From: Paenibacillus solanacearum
Lineage (GTDB): Bacteria; Bacillota; Bacilli; Paenibacillales; NBRC-103111
Assembly (NCBI RefSeq): GCF_910593845.1
Contig: NZ_CAJVAS010000008.1
Span: forward strand, 1 to 64,000
Length of the DNA stretch: 64,000 nt
Reading direction: 5' to 3'
A program made the translations under genes and the position numbers. This document shows, piece after piece, positions 15,640-25,853 of this stretch. Position 1 is the stretch's first letter. Every line of letters begins with the position of its first letter. The notes beneath the pieces are model-generated. The model made no database searches. It had not been told where the DNA came from and was given only the letters and a program-made list of their open reading frames with translations.

Positions 15640-17801
15640 TACTTGCCGCGGGCGACGAAATCGCCTTCCACGTCGGCAACGAGCGGAGAAGGCTCGGCGC
15701 CATAATAAAGCTTCAATTCGTGCAGCGCGCGGGTGCATCCGACGTACAGCAGCTTGGCGTCCTGCGGCGTCGCGCCGTAATATTCCGCGTCCACATCAAC
15801 CAGGAGGACCGTGTCGAACTCGAGCCCCTTGGCCATATAGATCGGCACGATCGAGACGCCGCCCTCGTACTGCTGCTGGCCCGGCACGATGAGATTCACC
15901 GCGCAGCCGGCGGCGGCGAGCTCGGCGTGCAGCTCGCGGCAGCGCTCCTCCGTGCGGGCGAGCACGGCCAGCGTCCCCGCGCCCTCGCGGCTGCGGTGAG
16001 CGGCGATAGCCTCGGCCAGACGCCCGGCGAGCGCGGCGCCGCCGGCTTGTACGAGCGCCACCGGATCGCCGCTGCGGAACACCGGTACCGCGAGCGTCGG
16101 CGGCTCCGGTACGCCGTTCTTCAACACTTCGTTCGCAAAGTAAATAATTTCCATCGTTGACCGGTAACTCCGGTTCAGCGTATAGTAGCCCCGGCTGTCT
16201 TCGGGGAATTGGTCCAGCATTTCATGCCAGTCGTGAATCCCCTGATAGGCGTGAATGCCTTGCGACAAATCGCCGAGGATGGAGAACGAACCGTTCTTCG
16301 TATGCATCGCAAGCAGCGCCACCTGGAACGGCGAGAAATCTTGCGCTTCATCAATCACCGTATGATCGAACCGGAGATCGCCGTGAATGCCGTCAAAGCG
16401 CTGACGGATGTAGAGCAGCGGGGCGAAATCCTCCGTGTGCACCAGCTTCTTCTTCGCCGCCGTCCAGGTTGCTCTGCGAAGCTCCTCCGGAACGAAGGCG
16501 GCAGCTTCTTCGCTTATAAAAGCAGGGCGGCTATCCGGATTGAACAGCTCTTTATAGAACGTAAAAGGGGTGTACGCCGTCCAAGACTTCGTGTAGGCGC
16601 GCAGCTTCTCGCCCGACTTTTTCTTGTACTCTTTGCGCAGATGCACTTCCCATACTTTTTCCAGCTCGATTTCGATCCATCGCTTCATGCGGGCAAGCAC
16701 GCGCTCTCTCCGTTTCATCAGCGGCTCGTGCTTATACTCCACATGGAACCATTCGCGGATCGTTGCGCGCGGCAGCTTCTTACCTTCCCACGGCAAGAAA
16801 TCCGCATCCGGTACGGCTGACTGCTCATACGCATCCAGAAGGCTTTCCAGCCACTGCATATAGGCCAGTGAGCCCTTGAACCGTCCCGGCGCCGAATCGT
16901 CCATGACAGGACGCTTGGGACCGACAGCGAACCAGTAACGGAGCCGTTCTGCCGGATCGGCGAGTTTGACCTCCTGATCGAGCAATTCCAGCGCCCAATC
17001 TGCGAACGTTGTTTGCTGAATATGACCGACGCCGAGCTCGGGCAGTACCCCGGAGATGTAATCGAGGAACATGCGGCTTGGAGCGAAAATGATCATTTTT
17101 TCCGCTTTCACCTGGTCTCGGTACTGATACAGCAAGTAGGCGAGCCGATGAAGCGCGACGGTCGTCTTTCCGCTTCCCGCTACCCCTTGGATGACAAGGG
17201 CGTTGTTTTTGCCGGCCCGGATAATGGCGTCCTGTTCGGCCTGAATCGTCGAGACGATATCGCGCAGCTTGTTGTCCTTGTTCTCGCCCAGCCGGTAAAG
17301 CAAAAATTCGTCGGTGACCGCCATGGCATCGCCTTCGCGGTCGAACGTATCGACGACGCGCTGCAATATTTGTTTGCGGATGACGAGGTTTCGCTTCAAG
17401 TAGACGAGACCCTCGATCGCGCCTTCAGGCGAATCGTATACGGCCGATTCCGTGCCGCCGGTGAAAGAGTAGAACAGGCTGGCGACCGGCGCGCGCCAAT
17501 CAATGACGAGCAGCTCAGGCGAATCCGCCTTTTCCACGCCGAACTTTCCTATATATAACGGGGTTGGTCCCGCTTTGCCGGATTCATGGAAATCCAGCCT
17601 GCCAAAGTACGGCTCAGGCATCGCCTGCGACAAATTGCGCCGCTTGCCTTCGCGAATCGATTCCAATACTTGCTCGGTCAAATCCGAACCGGTGTATACC
17701 GGAGTGGCACGGAGCGCCTCCAGATGCGCATCCATATCCCGTATCGTATGATTCAACTGTTCCAATTCCTCTTGATAAGCGTTCTGCAGACCGGATTCCA
17801 C
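15639..17801 (-). CDS. helD: HelD-like superfamily 1 helicase (RNA polymerase recycling type)
   Basis: About 720 residues with a long N-terminal coiled coil (EELEQLNHTIRDMDAHLEAL), a 1A domain with Walker A GVAGSGKTTVALHRLAYLL, a Walker B VIDEAQDFSP and late motifs SYRSTMEI and MAKGLEFDTVLLVDVD. The layout is that of UvrD-like HelD (B. subtilis HelD is 774 residues), which enters the RNA polymerase channels and releases stalled enzyme. No ATG is well placed; the GTG at 17801, nine bases after GGGGG, fits the family N-terminus. The 5' region carries the dyad ATCCCTG-N7-CAGGGAT. Confidence 0.88.
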   Translation of the reverse strand: MESGLQNAYQEELEQLNHTIRDMDAHLEALRATPVYTGSDLTEQVLESIREGKRRNLSQAMPEPYFGRLDFHESGKAGPTPLYIGKFGVEKADSPELLVIDWRAPVASLFYSFTGGTESAVYDSPEGAIEGLVYLKRNLVIRKQILQRVVDTFDREGDAMAVTDEFLLYRLGENKDNKLRDIVSTIQAEQDAIIRAGKNNALVIQGVAGSGKTTVALHRLAYLLYQYRDQVKAEKMIIFAPSRMFLDYISGVLPELGVGHIQQTTFADWALELLDQEVKLADPAERLRYWFAVGPKRPVMDDSAPGRFKGSLAYMQWLESLLDAYEQSAVPDADFLPWEGKKLPRATIREWFHVEYKHEPLMKRRERVLARMKRWIEIELEKVWEVHLRKEYKKKSGEKLRAYTKSWTAYTPFTFYKELFNPDSRPAFISEEAAAFVPEELRRATWTAAKKKLVHTEDFAPLLYIRQRFDGIHGDLRFDHTVIDEAQDFSPFQVALLAMHTKNGSFSILGDLSQGIHAYQGIHDWHEMLDQFPEDSRGYYTLNRSYRSTMEIIYFANEVLKNGVPEPPTLAVPVFRSGDPVALVQAGGAALAGRLAEAIAAHRSREGAGTLAVLARTEERCRELHAELAAAGCAVNLIVPGQQQYEGGVSIVPIYMAKGLEFDTVLLVDVDAEYYGATPQDAKLLYVGCTRALHELKLYYGAEPSPLVADVEGDFVARGK

Positions 17802-17827
17802 TGTCCGATACCCCCAATCATTGGTAA

Positions 17828-17875
17828 ATCCCTGAAAATGACAGGGATATACTATATCATAACTTCTTTCCCCAT
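17828..17875 (-). promoter_or_regulatory. Promoter and dyad for the HelD-like gene
   Basis: On the minus strand TTGCCA and TATAGT are separated by 18 bases. Just downstream lies the perfect dyad ATCCCTG-N7-CAGGGAT, where a repressor or an mRNA hairpin could act. Confidence 0.4.
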
Positions 17876-18092
17876 GGCAACAAAAACTCGCGATATGCAT
17901 GGAGCCGGGCGTATGCATCGCGTCCGTTTGCTTATTCAATGGCGCGTTCTCCTGGATATGCATTGTCAATCAGCCGTCGTCTCCAACTGGAACGGTTCGG
18001 GTAAAAATGTGTCGGCTGCTCTCTATGCGGTTCCCTATCCGAAAGCTCGTGAATACATATGGAGCAACAACTTATCGGGATGGGGAGTCGGC

Positions 18093-19166
18093 ATGATCCT
18101 TACTTTATTGCGCATGAAGAAACGGAGAGCAAGACAATTATTGCCGCGTGTGGCGGCGACAATACCCGTCAGCGGCCCGGTGGTCGCCGAAGCCGTGAAC
18201 TCGGTGACCAACCGTATCTATTTCCTTGACGACAAAAGCCGCATGCTTGTGCTGGACGGCAATACGAATAAAGTGATCGCAACGGTGAAGACGGGAAGAC
18301 TGCCTTTCAACCTGGCCGTCAATCCGCGTACGAACCGTATTTACATTACCAATTTTTTTGACGGTACGGTCTCCGTGATCAACGGCCGTACGAACCGCGT
18401 CATCGCGACGGTCAAGGTGGGCGAACGGTGCGACAATATCGCGGTGGATCCACGCGCCAACCTTATTTATGTGGCGACCATATCGTTAACTTCCCCCAAT
18501 GGGCAGCTCGTGGTCTTGAACGGCAGTACGAATCGGGTTCAGACAAAAATACCATTTACCGGCCGTCCTTCTCAAATCGTGGTCAACCCGGCGGCCCGCC
18601 GCATTTATGTGACCAATACATCCGAAGATACCGTTTCCGTCATTGACGGGAACAATCACGCGTTTCTGGCCACCGAAAAGGTGGGAAGGAACCCGGTCAT
18701 CAGGCCGGTGCTCAATACAAGAACGAACCGGCTGTATATCGCCAACAACTTAAGCCGGTTTTACTCCGTCCTGAACCTCCGAACCCATAAAGTCCGGAAC
18801 GTCCGCATCGGCCGGCTGCAGAGCGAAATCGAGCTTAATCCGATCACGAATCGGGTGTATATCACGAGCGCCCAAATTACGTCCAAGGGACGGCTGTTTG
18901 CCGTGAACGGCGGCACGAATCGCGTGATCAGCACGCTGACGATTCCTGCTTCTACAAGCATGACGGTCAATCCGAAGACGAACCATTTGTTTGTTGCCGA
19001 ACAACCGGAGAGCGGTACCGCTCCGCTGACGGTTTACAATGGCAGTACGCTGGAACGCGTCGCGCTGCTTCGTCTTGGAGAGGGGCCCAGGGGGTTTGTG
19101 CTGAACCCGCAGACGAATCGCATTTATATCGGAGGGGACACCATCATTACCGTCATACAAGATTAG
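18093..19166 (+). CDS. YVTN-type beta-propeller protein
   Basis: A 357-residue protein built of seven or eight repeats of about 42-45 residues. Each has a TNRIYITN-like strand (LAVNPRTNRIYITN, IVVNPAARRIYVTN, IELNPITNRVYIT), then a VIDG/LNG turn and a T-N-x-V-x-A/S-T strand. This is the YVTN family propeller, related to surface-layer and quinohaemoprotein propellers. The N-terminus is basic, with no clear signal peptide, so location is uncertain. The ATG at 18093 is five bases after GGGGAG; upstream codons in the same frame look non-coding. It is divergent from the HelD-like gene and followed by a terminator. Confidence 0.85.
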   Translation: MILTLLRMKKRRARQLLPRVAATIPVSGPVVAEAVNSVTNRIYFLDDKSRMLVLDGNTNKVIATVKTGRLPFNLAVNPRTNRIYITNFFDGTVSVINGRTNRVIATVKVGERCDNIAVDPRANLIYVATISLTSPNGQLVVLNGSTNRVQTKIPFTGRPSQIVVNPAARRIYVTNTSEDTVSVIDGNNHAFLATEKVGRNPVIRPVLNTRTNRLYIANNLSRFYSVLNLRTHKVRNVRIGRLQSEIELNPITNRVYITSAQITSKGRLFAVNGGTNRVISTLTIPASTSMTVNPKTNHLFVAEQPESGTAPLTVYNGSTLERVALLRLGEGPRGFVLNPQTNRIYIGGDTIITVIQD

Positions 19167-19197
19167 TCACTCCCGGGTGACGCATTTTCCGATAAAC

Positions 19198-19238
19198 GCC
19201 CGCCGCTTTCTGTACAGGCAAGCCGCGGGCTGTTTTTT
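19198..19238 (+). terminator. Terminator after the beta-propeller gene
   Basis: GCCCGCCGCTT and AAGCCGCGGGC pair with one mismatch and are followed by a T-run. Confidence 0.8.
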
Positions 19239-19322
19239 GGAAAATTAAAGGATTTGCGATATGATGGAACCGTATGGCGGTAGCTGCCAAAATCCCGTAG
19301 GGTTACCAGGAGGCTGAACGTT

Positions 19323-20711
19323 ATGGATTACCGGATCGAACGCGATACGATGGGAGAAATCCGCGTCCCGGCGGACAAGCTGTGGGGCGCGCAAACACAG
19401 CGAAGCAGCGAAAATTTCCGGATCGGTACGGAGCGCATGCCGATGGAGGTCGTCAAAGCTTTTGCGCTGCTCAAAAAGGCGGCGGCCGAGGCGAACCGTA
19501 AGCTGGGTAAGCTCGAACCGGACAAGGCGGAGGCGATCAAGCAGGCGGCCGACGAAGTCAGGGCCGGGCAGTGGGACGAGCATTTTCCGCTCGTTGTTTG
19601 GCAGACGGGCAGCGGCACCCAGTCGAACATGAATGCGAACGAGGTGATCGCAAGGCGCGCCACACAGCTTTTGGAGGCGAAGGACAGCGAGCTTCGCATC
19701 CATCCGAACGATGACGTGAACCGCTCGCAGAGCTCGAACGATACGTTTCCGACGGCAATGCATGTGGCCGGCGTCATCGCGGTCGAAGACCGGCTGCTGC
19801 CTGCGCTTCAATCGCTCAAGGAGACGCTGCGTGCGAAGATGGAAGCTTTTGCGGATATCGTCAAAATCGGGCGCACGCACTTGCAGGACGCGACGCCACT
19901 GACGCTTGGACAGGAAATCAGCGGCTGGTGGGCGATGCTGGACAAGACGGAGCGTATGATCACGCAAAGCGCGGAAACGATGAGGGAGCTGGCTATCGGA
20001 GGGACGGCGGTCGGCACCGGCCTGAACGCGCATCCGGCGTTCGGCGACAAGGTGGCGGAGGAGCTGTCGGCGGAAACAGGGAAGACGTTCGCCTCGGCGG
20101 CCAACAAGTTTCACGGGTTGACCAGCCACGATCAAATCGTCTATACGCACGGAGCGATCAAGGCGCTGGCGGCCGACTTGATGAAGATCGCCAACGACGT
20201 ACGCTGGCTGGCAAGCGGTCCGCGATGCGGCATCGGCGAGATTACGATTCCCGAGAACGAGCCGGGCAGCTCGATCATGCCGGGCAAAGTGAATCCGACG
20301 CAAAGCGAAGCGCTGACGATGGTCGCGTGCCAAGTGATGGGCAACGACGCTGTGATCGGGTTTGCGGCAAGCCAGGGCAATTTTGAGCTGAACGTATTCA
20401 AGCCGGTGATCATCCATAACTTCCTGCAGTCGGTGCGCTTGCTGGCGGATGCGATGGATTCGTTCAACGAGCATTGCGCCGCAGGCATCGAGCCGGACCG
20501 TCAAGTGATCCAGCGTTACTTGGACGAGTCACTGATGCTCGTCACGGCGCTGAATCCGCACATCGGATACGAGAAAGCGGCTTCCATCGCGAAGACGGCG
20601 CATAAGGAGCGGCTGACGCTGAAGGATGCGGCCGTGCGAAGCGGTTATTTGACGGCGGAACAGTTCGATCAAATCGTGCGGCCGGAAGACATGATTCATC
20701 CAAAAGCTTAA
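19323..20711 (+). CDS. fumC: Class II fumarate hydratase
   Basis: The 462-residue protein is a canonical fumarase C: the [11 protein letters not shown] and [16 protein letters not shown] segments, [16 protein letters not shown], and the catalytic SS loop [13 protein letters not shown] with its general-base Ser. It interconverts fumarate and malate in the TCA cycle as a homotetramer without iron. Other members of the superfamily (aspartase, argininosuccinate lyase) differ at the [11 protein letters not shown] surroundings. An AGGAGG site lies before the ATG. It is monocistronic, with terminators on both sides. Confidence 0.97.
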   Translation: MDYRIERDTMGEIRVPADKLWGAQTQRSSENFRIGTERMPMEVVKAFALLKKAAAEANRKLGKLEPDKAEAIKQAADEVRAGQWDEHFPLVVWQTGSGTQSNMNANEVIARRATQLLEAKDSELRIHPNDDVNRSQSSNDTFPTAMHVAGVIAVEDRLLPALQSLKETLRAKMEAFADIVKIGRTHLQDATPLTLGQEISGWWAMLDKTERMITQSAETMRELAIGGTAVGTGLNAHPAFGDKVAEELSAETGKTFASAANKFHGLTSHDQIVYTHGAIKALAADLMKIANDVRWLASGPRCGIGEITIPENEPGSSIMPGKVNPTQSEALTMVACQVMGNDAVIGFAASQGNFELNVFKPVIIHNFLQSVRLLADAMDSFNEHCAAGIEPDRQVIQRYLDESLMLVTALNPHIGYEKAASIAKTAHKERLTLKDAAVRSGYLTAEQFDQIVRPEDMIHPKA

Positions 20712-20735
20712 GCATACCATATGTGAACGATAAGC

Positions 20736-20766
20736 GGGACTTGGCCATGACGCCAGGTCCCTTTTT
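20736..20766 (+). terminator. Terminator after fumC
   Basis: GGGACTTGGC and GCCAGGTCCC pair with one mismatch around CATGAC and are followed by TTTTT. Confidence 0.85.
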
Positions 20767-20786
20767 CAATATGGGGGAATTGGACT

Positions 20787-20954
20787 ATGGTCAAGTTGCT
20801 GCGACTCGGGATGGACACCGAACCCGAGTGTGTTTTGGTGCCGCACGGGATTGTCGGCCCCAAGGCGCCGGGAGAAGGATTGATTGAGCACTCCGATCTC
20901 TGTACACATAATACGGTTTTGTTTTGCCTGCCTCCTCTTCCAGCCGCAACATAA
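20787..20954 (+). CDS. Possible small protein of 55 residues upstream of the nucleoside importer
   Basis: An ORF starts at ATG 20787, about eight bases after GGGGGA, and ends with TAA at 20954. It is in the space between the fumC terminator and the BMP lipoprotein gene. The product has no motif I recognise. It could be a leader ORF or chance; codon use is only weakly gene-like. No purine riboswitch core could be found in this gap. Confidence 0.25.
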   Translation: MVKLLRLGMDTEPECVLVPHGIVGPKAPGEGLIEHSDLCTHNTVLFCLPPLPAAT

Positions 20955-21023
20955 GCAGACAACAAATGGAGAATACTAACGCGAGCGGTATGGAATTTCC
21001 ATCAGGATGGAGGCTGGGACGTA

Positions 21024-22091
21024 ATGAAAAAGTGGATTTCAGGATGCATGATCTGCGTATTAGCCGTTGTTCTCGCGCTTTCGGGCTGCGGCAAGAAGCC
21101 GGCGGCGCCGGACAATACGGCGGGAGGCACGAATCAGGGGGCCGGCGGCAGCGCCGGAGCAGGCGGGAACCAAGCCGGCGCCAAGTTCAATATCGGCATG
21201 GTGACGGACATCGGCGGAGTGAACGACAACTCCTTTAACCAAAGCGCCTGGGAAGGCTTGCAAAAGCTGGAGAAGGATACGGGCACCAAGGTGAAATATT
21301 TGCAGAGCAAAAGCGATTCCGAATACATTCCGAATTTGAATCAAATGGTAAAAGGCAACTTTCAGCTCGTATGGGGGATTGGTTTCATTATTGGGGATGC
21401 GATGAAGACGGTTGCTACGCAAAATTCGAACGCGAAGCTGGCGATTATCGACAACGTGGTCGATGCGCCGAATGTGGCCTCCGTTACCTTTGCCGAGAAT
21501 GAAGGCTCGTATCTTGTAGGCGTTGTTGCCGGGTTAATGACAAAGACGAACAAGATCGGGTTTATCGGCGGGATGGACATCCCGGTGATTAAGCGGTTCG
21601 AGGCCGGATTCAAGGCAGGCGTAGCGGCTGCCAATCCGAATGCCAAGCTGTCGGTCAACTATACCGGGGCATTCGATAAACCGGATGCCGGCAAGGCGGC
21701 CGCCGCCACCTTGTACAATGATGGAGCGGATATTATTTTTCATGCGGCGGGCGCTACTGGAAACGGCGTATTCAATGAAGCGAAGGACCGGCTGAAAGGC
21801 GGTAAAAAAGTATGGGTCATCGGCGTCGACCAAGACCAGTCCAAAATGTTCGGTGACGACGTCACGCTGACATCGATGATGAAGCGCGTCGATCTGGCCG
21901 TGCACCGCATATCGAATGATTTGATTAACGGCAAGTTCGAAGGCGGTCACACGGTCGTGCTCGGCCTGAAGGACGATGGTGTCGGCTTGCCGGCGGACGC
22001 TGCAAAGAATGTACCGGAAGACGTATTGAAAAAAGTCGATGAGTACAAGCAAAAAATTGTCAAAGGCGAAATCAAGGTTCCGGAATCATGA
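21024..22091 (+). CDS. BMP/Med-family nucleoside-binding lipoprotein
   Basis: A 355-residue substrate-binding lipoprotein. The signal peptide ends in a lipobox ALSGC (Cys about residue 21), followed by a Gly/Ala-rich linker and a periplasmic-binding fold containing VTDIGGVNDNSFNQSAWEGL, GGMDIPVIKRFEAGF and HAAGATGNGVFNEA, all typical of BMP/PnrA/NupN proteins that bind purine nucleosides. It is the first gene of a four-gene importer and overlaps the ATPase gene by four bases (ATGA). Confidence 0.95.
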   Translation: MKKWISGCMICVLAVVLALSGCGKKPAAPDNTAGGTNQGAGGSAGAGGNQAGAKFNIGMVTDIGGVNDNSFNQSAWEGLQKLEKDTGTKVKYLQSKSDSEYIPNLNQMVKGNFQLVWGIGFIIGDAMKTVATQNSNAKLAIIDNVVDAPNVASVTFAENEGSYLVGVVAGLMTKTNKIGFIGGMDIPVIKRFEAGFKAGVAAANPNAKLSVNYTGAFDKPDAGKAAAATLYNDGADIIFHAAGATGNGVFNEAKDRLKGGKKVWVIGVDQDQSKMFGDDVTLTSMMKRVDLAVHRISNDLINGKFEGGHTVVLGLKDDGVGLPADAAKNVPEDVLKKVDEYKQKIVKGEIKVPES

Positions 22092-23647
22092 GCATCAAGG
22101 TGGACATGCGAGGCATTACGAAGCGGTTTCCCGGCATCGTAGCGAATGACGGGATCAGCTTGACGCTGCGGGAGGGCGAAATTCTCGCCCTTCTCGGCGA
22201 GAACGGCGCGGGCAAGTCGACGCTGATGAACATCTTGTTCGGCTTATATCAGCCGGATGAAGGTGAAATCCACGTGAACGGCAAGCCGGTCACGATTCCG
22301 AATCCGGGCGCGGCGATCGCGCTCGGCCTTGGCATGGTGCACCAGCATTTCAAGCTTGTCCAGCCGTTCACCGTGACGGAGAATATCATTCTCGGCATGG
22401 AGCCGAAGCAAGGGCTGCGCGTGAACTACCGGGCCGCCGAGAAGCAGGTAGCCGAGCTGTCCGACCGGTACGGACTGAAAGTCGATCCGCGCGCCCGGGT
22501 GGAGGACATTTCGGTCGGCATGCAGCAGCGCGTCGAAATATTGAAGACGCTCTACCGAGGGGCGGACATCTTGATATTCGATGAGCCGACCGCCGTTCTG
22601 ACGCCGCAGGAAATCAGCGAGCTGCTCGATATTATGCGGAAGCTGGTCGCCGAAGGGAAATCGATCATTCTGATCACCCACAAGCTGAAGGAAATCATGT
22701 CGATTGCCGACCGCGTCACGGTCATTCGCCGCGGCAAGGTGATCGATACGGTGCAGGTGAAGGAGACGAACCCAGATGAGCTTGCCGCGAAGATGGTCGG
22801 GCGTGAAGTATCGTTCCGTCTCGACAAAGCGGAGCGGAAGCCGGGCAAGCCGGTCTTGTCCGTCCGCGAGGTGACGGCGCGCGGCGCAAACGGCCTGCCC
22901 GTCTTGAGCGGCGTCACGCTCGAGGTGCGCGGCGGCGAGATTGTCGGGCTGGCCGGCGTTGACGGCAACGGACAGAGCGAGCTGATCGAGGCGCTGACCG
23001 GGCTGCGCGGCATCGACAGCGGCAGCGTTCTGTTGAACGGCGGCGAGATGGCCGGCCGGTCCCCGCGGCATATCGCCGAAAGCGGGCTTGCGCATATTCC
23101 GGAAGACCGTCACAAGCGGGGCCTTGTGCTCGACTTTCCGATGAGCGAGAATATGGTGCTCAAGTCGTATTACACCGCCGCTTATAACCGCGGCGGATTC
23201 CTCAATTACGCCGCAATCGACCGGCAGGCGCAGCGCCTGATCACGGAGTTCGACGTCCGCACGCCGGGCACGCACACGCCGGCGCGCGCGTTGTCGGGAG
23301 GCAATCAGCAGAAGGCGATCATCGCCCGCGAGGTCGATCAGGACCCCGATCTGCTTATTGCCGCGCAGCCGACGCGCGGGCTTGACGTCGGGGCGATCGA
23401 ATTTATCCATAAACGTCTTCTGGAGCAGCGCAATAAAGGCAAGGCTGTGCTGCTCGTTTCGCTGGAGCTTGACGAAATATTGAAGCTGTCCGATCGGATT
23501 GCAGTCATCTATGAGGGCCGCATAGTCGGCGAGGTCGATCCGGAGCGGACGACCGACCGCGAGCTCGGCTTGATGATGTCGGGCTCCACAGCGGGTCACG
23601 GTCCTAGGCCAGCGAATCTGATCTCCGGAGGTGAAGCGCATGAATAA
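22088..23647 (+). CDS. Nucleoside ABC importer, double ATPase subunit
   Basis: A 519-residue protein with two ABC domains. The first has an intact Walker A GENGAGKST, a degenerate signature SVGMQQR and Walker B ILIFDEPTA. The second has a modified Walker A GVDGNGQSE, signature LSGGNQQK and AAQPTRGLD in the Walker B/D-loop position. This asymmetry is the rule in the NupO/RbsA family. It energises import of the nucleoside bound by the preceding lipoprotein through the two following permeases. Confidence 0.95.
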   Translation: MSIKVDMRGITKRFPGIVANDGISLTLREGEILALLGENGAGKSTLMNILFGLYQPDEGEIHVNGKPVTIPNPGAAIALGLGMVHQHFKLVQPFTVTENIILGMEPKQGLRVNYRAAEKQVAELSDRYGLKVDPRARVEDISVGMQQRVEILKTLYRGADILIFDEPTAVLTPQEISELLDIMRKLVAEGKSIILITHKLKEIMSIADRVTVIRRGKVIDTVQVKETNPDELAAKMVGREVSFRLDKAERKPGKPVLSVREVTARGANGLPVLSGVTLEVRGGEIVGLAGVDGNGQSELIEALTGLRGIDSGSVLLNGGEMAGRSPRHIAESGLAHIPEDRHKRGLVLDFPMSENMVLKSYYTAAYNRGGFLNYAAIDRQAQRLITEFDVRTPGTHTPARALSGGNQQKAIIAREVDQDPDLLIAAQPTRGLDVGAIEFIHKRLLEQRNKGKAVLLVSLELDEILKLSDRIAVIYEGRIVGEVDPERTTDRELGLMMSGSTAGHGPRPANLISGGEAHE

Positions 23648-24716
23648 AGCGATTCGCGTCATGTCCGCCGACTCGGCACTTGTCCCGCTCGTCGCCATCG
23701 TGCTCGGGCTGCTCGTCGGCGCGCTTATTATGCTGGCCGGAGGGTACAATCCTTTGACGGCGTATGCGTCGCTGCTCGAGAAAGTAGTCGGTGATCCGTA
23801 TAATATCGGGGAAACGATCCGGGAAATTACGCCGCTGATCTTCACCGGCTTGTCCGTCGCTTTCGCCTTTCGCACCGGCTTGTTCAATATCGGCGGAGAA
23901 GGCCAGGTCATGATGGGGATGACCGGCGCGGCGATCGTCGGTGTCAAGGCGAACTTGCCGTTCTGGCTTCATGCGCCGCTGGCCGTTATCGCCGGCGCGC
24001 TGCTCGGGGGATTATGGGGCGCGGTAGCCGGCTATTTGAAGGCGAAGCGCGGCGTCAATGAGGTCATCACGACCATTATGCTGAACTGGATCGCGCTCTA
24101 CTTGGCGAATTATATCGTCAGCCACTTTTTGCTCCAGCCGGGTCAGCAGCGCTCCTATATGATCCGCGACACCGCATCCGTCAGCTTGACGGCGATCAGC
24201 GCCATGCTGGGCGACGCGCGTCTGCATTGGGGCATCGTCATCGCGCCGCTGGCCGCGGTCGTCTTCTATGTCCTGCTGTGGCGGACAAGACAAGGCTTCG
24301 AGCTTCGTGCCGTCGGCCACAGCCCGACGGCGGCCGAGTACGCCGGCATGAGCGTAGGCGCCAACGTCGTAAAGGCGATGTTTATCGGGGGCGTCTTCGC
24401 CGGGCTTGCCGGCGTCTTCGAAATTCTCGGCGTATTCCATTATCAAGTGCTGGCCGCCTCTTCCCCAGGCTACGGGTTCGACGGTATCGCCGTTGCGCTG
24501 CTCGGCGGCAACCATCCGCTCGGCGTCGTACTGGCCGCAGTATTGTTCGGCTCGCTCACGTACGGCTCGGCCGGCATGAGCTTCGGCGCCGACGTGCCAC
24601 CGGAAATTATCCGGGTCATCATCGGGACGGTTATTTTCTTCGTTGCCTCGCATGGCATCATCCGCTGGATTTTGCGGTTGGTGTCGGGCAAACGCAAATC
24701 GGGGGAGGTGGCATAG
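23640..24716 (+). CDS. Nucleoside ABC importer permease 1
   Basis: A 358-residue polytopic protein of the BPD_transp_2 (RbsC/NupP) family, with about eight to ten hydrophobic helices and the conserved GLFNIGGEGQVMMG and HSPTAAEYAGMSVG segments. The ATG at 23640 is six bases after GGAGGTG and overlaps the ATPase gene by eight bases. An in-frame GTG at 23631 falls inside that site. Confidence 0.94.
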   Translation: MNKAIRVMSADSALVPLVAIVLGLLVGALIMLAGGYNPLTAYASLLEKVVGDPYNIGETIREITPLIFTGLSVAFAFRTGLFNIGGEGQVMMGMTGAAIVGVKANLPFWLHAPLAVIAGALLGGLWGAVAGYLKAKRGVNEVITTIMLNWIALYLANYIVSHFLLQPGQQRSYMIRDTASVSLTAISAMLGDARLHWGIVIAPLAAVVFYVLLWRTRQGFELRAVGHSPTAAEYAGMSVGANVVKAMFIGGVFAGLAGVFEILGVFHYQVLAASSPGYGFDGIAVALLGGNHPLGVVLAAVLFGSLTYGSAGMSFGADVPPEIIRVIIGTVIFFVASHGIIRWILRLVSGKRKSGEVA

Positions 24717-24719
24717 CTC

Positions 24720-25682
24720 GTGGATGCGCTGCGTATTATAGGCGAGCTGCTGCATACGACGCTGGTGTTTTCGACCGCGCTTATATTTACCGCGATGGGC
24801 GGCATTTTCTCCGAACGGTCCGGCGTCGTCAATATCGGACTGGAAGGGCTTATGGTATCCGGCGCCTTCGCTTCGGCCGTAGGCACGCTGTATGCCGAGC
24901 AGGCGGGGATCACCGGCGGAGCGCCCTGGATCGGACTGCTCGCCGCGCTCGTATTCGGCATGCTGATCTCGGTCATCCACGCGGTCGCGTCGATTACGTT
25001 CAAGGCGGATCAAGTCGTGAGCGGCGTTGTTATTAACTTTTTGGCCGCAGGTCTTACGGTGTATCTTGTGAAAATCATGTTCGAAGGCTCCGGTCAGACG
25101 GAAACGCTGAACGCGGTGTTTCATAAGATCGCCATTCCCGGCCTGTCGTCCATTCCGCTGCTCGGCTACGCGATCTTTACCGCTTACCCGACGACTTATT
25201 TGGCGCTGCTGCTTGTTGCGGCGACAGGGTACATACTATACAAGACGCCGTTCGGTCTGCGCCTCCGATCCGTTGGAGAGCATCCGGGAGCGGCGGATAC
25301 GCTCGGTGTCGGCGTCAAGCGCATGCGCTATACGGCCGTGCTGATCAGCGGCGCGCTCTCGGGTCTCGGCGGCGCGACGATTACGCTGACGACGACCAGC
25401 AATTTTTCGCACAATACGATTTCCGGTCAAGGGTTTATATCGCTCGCCGCGATGATTTTCGGCAAATGGAACCCGGCGGGCGCCCTTGGAGCCGCCGTAT
25501 TTTTCGGCTTTGCCCAGTCGCTCAAAAATTTCGTGCAGCTGTTCGACTTGGCCAAACGAATTCCGATGGAATTTTTGTACATGCTGCCGTATATACTTAC
25601 GATTCTGGTGCTGGCGGGAGCCGTAGGCCGGGCGTCCGCGCCGGCCGCCCTCGGCGAGCCGTACGACCCGGGAAAGCGTTAA
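24720..25682 (+). CDS. Nucleoside ABC importer permease 2
   Basis: A 320-residue paralogous BPD_transp_2 permease (NupQ-like): VVNIGLEGLMVSGAFAS near the N-terminus, GLRLRSVGEHPGAADTLGV in a cytoplasmic loop. It starts at GTG three bases after the previous stop; GGAGGTGG lies about eleven bases upstream. It completes the heterodimeric channel of the importer and is followed by the operon terminator. Confidence 0.94.
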   Translation: MDALRIIGELLHTTLVFSTALIFTAMGGIFSERSGVVNIGLEGLMVSGAFASAVGTLYAEQAGITGGAPWIGLLAALVFGMLISVIHAVASITFKADQVVSGVVINFLAAGLTVYLVKIMFEGSGQTETLNAVFHKIAIPGLSSIPLLGYAIFTAYPTTYLALLLVAATGYILYKTPFGLRLRSVGEHPGAADTLGVGVKRMRYTAVLISGALSGLGGATITLTTTSNFSHNTISGQGFISLAAMIFGKWNPAGALGAAVFFGFAQSLKNFVQLFDLAKRIPMEFLYMLPYILTILVLAGAVGRASAPAALGEPYDPGKR

Positions 25683-25689
25683 CCGAGAG

Positions 25690-25719
25690 GACTTGGCGAA
25701 TAAGCGTCAAGTCTTTTTT
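25690..25719 (+). terminator. Terminator of the nucleoside importer operon
   Basis: GACTTGGCG pairs with CGTCAAGTC and is followed by six T residues. Confidence 0.8.
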
Positions 25720-25853
25720 CGTCTGCGCGAGGCGTTCCTCGACCGTTCCGCGACAGCGAACCCGCACCGTTTCCGCATCGAATAAAGCCGTTAGGCCATG
25801 GGAAATGTATTGTTGTATTGATCGTTTCCAATCAAGAATGGGAGGCCGTTTCA

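Noticed and set aside
20712..21023. Purine riboswitch upstream of the nucleoside importer
   Set aside because: The conserved loop and junction sequences of purine riboswitches are not present; only a terminator and a weak small ORF are seen.
22244..23947. Minus-strand 567-codon open frame
   Set aside because: Shadow of the nucleoside importer ATPase; composition is His/Arg/Asp-rich without motifs.
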